Of a DNA stretch of 64,000 nucleotides, positions 61,464 to 64,000 are shown piece by piece (the first letter of the stretch is position 1; each line of letters starts with the position of its first letter). Location: NCBI RefSeq assembly GCF_020991275.1, contig NZ_JAJLQY010000003.1:615205-679204 (forward strand). Reading direction: 5' to 3'. Position numbers and translations under genes: made by a program. This stretch comes from Actinocorallia sp. API 0066 (GTDB lineage Bacteria > Actinomycetota > Actinomycetes > Streptosporangiales > Streptosporangiaceae). A model generated the notes under the pieces. It made no database searches and was not told the origin of the DNA. It saw only the letters and a list, made by a program, of their open reading frames with translations.

Positions 61464-63518
61464 TCAGGCGGGATTCGGGCGGTTCGTGAGGTCGTCCGCG
61501 CGCGGGTCGCCTTCGCGGAGGTAGATCTCGGCGGCGCGCTGGAGGTGGGCGCGGGCGGCGGCCGGGTCGTCGGTGAGCGCGGCGAGGAGCTCGCGGGCTT
61601 CGGCCTCGTAGTGGGTGTCGGCGAGTTCGGTGAGCGCGGTCTCCAGCAGGGGACGGGCCTCGCCGCCGCCGTCGGAGGTGGAAAGGAGACGCGCCAGCGA
61701 GATCAGGGCGCGGGCCGCCATGCGCGAGTCGTCGAGGGCGCGGAAGCGGGCCAGCGCGTCCTCGAGCTGGGCCCTGGCCTCGGCGTCCCGGCCCAGGGCG
61801 GCCCGGGTCTCGGCCTGGAAGTAGAGGGTGAGCGCGACGCCGCGGTGTTCGCCGGCCCGCTCGTTGAGGGCGCGGGCGCGGTCGTAGGCGCGGAGCGCGG
61901 CCTCCGGGTCGCGGGCGTCGAGGACACGGGCGCGGTGCTCCCAGACGGACGCCGCGAGCACGAGGTCGGCGGTGGGGCGTCCGTCGAGGTCGGCGTCGGC
62001 GTCCGCGATGGCGGCGGCCCGCTCCAGCTCCGCCCAGGCACGGCGCGCGTCGCGCAGGCCCATGTGCGCGCGGGAGGCGCCGATGCGCAGCCGCGCCTCA
62101 GCGCGCGGCTCACCCGCCGCGAGCGCGGCGGCGGCGCCCAGCTCACCCACGACCACCCAGTCGGTGAGGTAGCGGTAGTTCAGATAGAAGGCGACGAGGG
62201 CTTCGGCGAGCTGCCACGTCTCGGTGTGGAAACCGGCGTCATGCGCGGCGCGGACCACGACGGGCAGGTTGCCGCGCTCGGCCTGGAACCAGGCGCGGGC
62301 GGCGTCCTTGCCACCGAACGGGTCGGGGACGTCGGCGAGCAGCACCGCGTGGTCGGCGATCCGGGAGCGGGCGCCCATCACCGTCCGGTCCGCGTGCGCC
62401 GCCCACCGCAGGTAGTGGCCGACGACCTGGGCGAGCGCCGCCTCGCGCTGCTCGGCCGGGTCGGCCTCCGCGAGTTCGCGCGCGTGCGCCTTCACCAGGC
62501 CGTGGAACCTGAACCTCCCGCCGGACGCGCGCTGCACCAGGTGGACGTCCGAGAGCACGCCGAGCATGGCGCGCGCCTCCGCCAGCAGCGCGCCGGAGAC
62601 GGCGGCGGCGGTGTCCACCGTGAAGTCCACGGTCGGCAGGAGGGCGAGCCTCCGGTAGAGGTGTCGGGTGGGGGCGGGCAGGCGGTCGTAAGAGACGGTG
62701 AACTGCGCGGACACTCTTCGTCCTCCCAGGGAGAGCGCGTGCAGGCGGCGCCGTTCGTCGGCGAGTTCCCTGCCGAGATCGGCGACGGTCAGGTCGTGCA
62801 GGCCGCGGACGCGTCCGGCGAGCACGAGGATCGCCAGCGGATGCCCGCCGCAGTAGCCGACGAGGTCGGCGGCGTCGCCGTCACCGGCGGTCATCGTGAA
62901 CAGGTCGCGGCTGTTGCCCTCGTCGAGCTCGCGGAGCTCGTGGAACTCCGCGCCGTCGAGGAACAGTTCGCTGAGGTCGGCCGAGGCCGTCACCAGGACG
63001 ACGCTGCCCGGCGCGTTCGGCACCAGCGGCCGGACCTGCGCGGCCTCCGTCGCGCCGTCCACCAGGACGAGGAAAGGCGCGTCGGCCGTCCTGCTGCGGA
63101 ACAGCTTCACCTTGTCGGCGAGCGTGGCGGGCTGGCGCTCGGCGGCGACGCCCAGCGCGCTCAGGCACGAGCCGACCATCGCGGTGACGTCGACAAGCCC
63201 GTCGTCGGTGGGGTGGTCGGTGCAGGCCGCGAGAAGCTGGCCGCCGGTGAAGTGGTCGCGGTGATGTTCGGCGAACCTGCGCGCGAGCGTGCTCTTGCCC
63301 ACGCCGGGCAGGCCGGTGAGGACGAGGATGCGGGTCGGGCCGGTCGCGTCGGCGCACTGCTGGAGCAGCCACTCCAGCGCCTGCTCGCGGTCGACGAACG
63401 CGCTGGTCACCGCCTGGATCTCGCGGGGCACCGGGCGGGCCGGGCCGCGGAGGACGAAGTCCCCATGCAGGGCGCCGATCTGCACGACGTTCTCGGCGTC
63501 ACCGGTGAACTCGTTCAC
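61464..63518 (-). CDS. NLR-like STAND NTPase with TPR tail and RHIM-like N-terminal motif (copy B)
   Basis: A 684-residue paralogue of the neighbouring gene, matching it along the whole length, most strongly in the TPR part (LAEALVAFYLN-Y/H-RYL, ASVWEHR, THYEAEARELLAAL). The N-terminal motif is NEFTGDAENVVQIGALHGD; its core VQIG is the tetrad of RHIM amyloid motifs. Walker A TGLPGVGKSTLARRFA, Walker B FLVLVDGATEA, GHPLAILVLAG. The GTG at 63518 is aligned with the paralogue's start and lies behind GGGGGCGG. It is divergent from the small motif-bearing protein at 63626 with a 107-base gap, which contains both promoters. Confidence 0.85.
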   Translation of the reverse strand: MNEFTGDAENVVQIGALHGDFVLRGPARPVPREIQAVTSAFVDREQALEWLLQQCADATGPTRILVLTGLPGVGKSTLARRFAEHHRDHFTGGQLLAACTDHPTDDGLVDVTAMVGSCLSALGVAAERQPATLADKVKLFRSRTADAPFLVLVDGATEAAQVRPLVPNAPGSVVLVTASADLSELFLDGAEFHELRELDEGNSRDLFTMTAGDGDAADLVGYCGGHPLAILVLAGRVRGLHDLTVADLGRELADERRRLHALSLGGRRVSAQFTVSYDRLPAPTRHLYRRLALLPTVDFTVDTAAAVSGALLAEARAMLGVLSDVHLVQRASGGRFRFHGLVKAHARELAEADPAEQREAALAQVVGHYLRWAAHADRTVMGARSRIADHAVLLADVPDPFGGKDAARAWFQAERGNLPVVVRAAHDAGFHTETWQLAEALVAFYLNYRYLTDWVVVGELGAAAALAAGEPRAEARLRIGASRAHMGLRDARRAWAELERAAAIADADADLDGRPTADLVLAASVWEHRARVLDARDPEAALRAYDRARALNERAGEHRGVALTLYFQAETRAALGRDAEARAQLEDALARFRALDDSRMAARALISLARLLSTSDGGGEARPLLETALTELADTHYEAEARELLAALTDDPAAARAHLQRAAEIYLREGDPRADDLTNRPNPA

Positions 63519-63625
63519 ACCGCCCCCGCATCCAAGATCAAAGGCCGACGGCACCGACGTTACACCGCTTCCGGTCGTCGGCGTTCCATGATGAACTCGA
63601 GATTCCCGACCCCGGAGGAAGATCC

Positions 63626-63943
63626 ATGGATCCGATCACGCTGGCCATCGCGGGCGCCGTCGCCACCGGCATGGCGGCGGGCGCGGGCGAGTCCGCGGGC
63701 ACCGCGCTGGCCACACTCGTCGGCCGGATACGCGAGCGCTTCAGCGGCCGCCCCGCCGCCCTGGAAACCGAGGAAAGCACCGCGGCCGCCCTCGACGCGG
63801 AGTTCACCGCCGACCCCGAGTTCCGCAGCGCCTGCGCCGACCTGTGGCGCGAAGCCTCCGGCGACGTCACCAACACCTTCACCGGCCAGGCCCGCACCGT
63901 CATCCAAGCCCGCGACATCCACGGCGGCCTCACCATCAACTGA
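63626..63943 (+). CDS. Small Bell/HeLo-like effector candidate with C-terminal amyloid-like motif
   Basis: A 105-residue protein. The first 35 residues (MDPITLAIAGAVATGMAAGAGE and on) are an Ala/Gly-rich hydrophobic helix able to enter a membrane. The rest is helical and acidic. It ends NTFTGQARTVIQARDIHGG plus five residues, the same motif as at the N-termini of the two NLR-like proteins. This is the layout of Bell-domain effectors in BASS systems: NLR oligomers template the motif and the helix then disrupts the membrane. ATG follows GGAGGAAG. Function is inferred from layout; no biochemical data are known to me. Confidence 0.7.
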   Translation: MDPITLAIAGAVATGMAAGAGESAGTALATLVGRIRERFSGRPAALETEESTAAALDAEFTADPEFRSACADLWREASGDVTNTFTGQARTVIQARDIHGGLTIN

Positions 63944-63949
63944 CCGTTC

Positions 63950-63970
63950 AGAGAACCTCAGTGATTCTCT
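63950..63970 (+). terminator. Terminator after the small motif-bearing gene
   Basis: Stem AGAGAA / TTCTCT with a 9-base loop followed by TTCCTGTTT, 6 bases after the stop. Confidence 0.6.
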
Positions 63971-64000
63971 TTCCTGTTTCACTGGCACCCGCCTTGGCTA

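Overview
This window is high-GC actinomycete chromosomal DNA. The XRE/DUF397 pair, PadR-ABC arrangement, CATRA conflict genes, mycofactocin-coupled oxidoreductase, PrsW-type protease and RepSA-type integrative element all fit a filamentous actinobacterium of the Streptosporangiales/Actinomadura kind; the genus is inference. Bases 1 to about 10992 are the right part of an integrated actinomycete integrative and conjugative element (AICE). It holds a translationally coupled leftward tra-rep operon (two small proteins, an FtsK-type DNA translocase, a small protein and a RepSA-like initiator cut by the window edge), a rightward pair of an unknown protein and a membrane Ser/Thr kinase, a HTH/sigma-like regulator, an anti-sigma-like ATPase, an XRE plus DUF397 pair, a small HTH protein and about 0.7 kb of repeat-rich non-coding DNA. 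Its right end lies inside the Walker A motif of an ABC transporter ATPase gene, leaving a 43-codon fragment behind a PadR regulator.

From 11 to 17 kb are chromosomal genes: PadR, a small membrane protein, a sulfane-sulfur module (TauE/SafE exporter, beta-lactamase-fold/rhodanese protein, and a CstR-like regulator with two matching operators), a hypothetical membrane protein, a PrsW-like protease and a TetR regulator. A leftward four-gene operon (17.3-22.9 kb) encodes FAH-family hydrolase, extradiol-type VOC dioxygenase, acyl-CoA ligase and MhpA-like flavin hydroxylase, a plausible aromatic degradation route. ATCAG/CTGAT sites lie before both that operon and the TetR gene.

From 23 to 33 kb is sugar import and use: a MsiK/UgpC-type ATPase, class II aldolase plus PfkB kinase, a GNAT acetyltransferase, and a LacI regulator followed by solute-binding protein, two permeases and a GH13 glucosidase. 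The permease operon has no ATPase of its own, so the MsiK-type protein probably powers it. Next come a DUF574-type methyltransferase homologue, a P450, an MftR-like TetR regulator and a mycofactocin-coupled SDR (33-37 kb).

From 37 to 43.5 kb is a CATRA conflict locus: a small associated protein, a C-terminal membrane protein and a 1475-residue TPR-CHAT caspase-like protease. From 43.5 to 49.7 kb a PucR regulator stands divergent from an acyl-CoA ligase, a DUF3556-like membrane protein and a phytoene-desaturase-like oxidoreductase. Superoxide dismutase, an FhuF-like iron-sulfur protein and B12-independent methionine synthase metE under a cobalamin riboswitch follow, then an unrecognised GT-B-like protein, an MFS transporter, an AhpD-like protein and a MocR regulator.

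The right end (59.1-64 kb) is the most unusual locus: two paralogous NLR-like NTPases with TPR-like tails and a divergent 105-residue protein. All three carry one short motif, at the N-terminus of the NTPases and at the C-terminus of the small protein, as in bacterial amyloid signalling (BASS/RHIM-like) systems.
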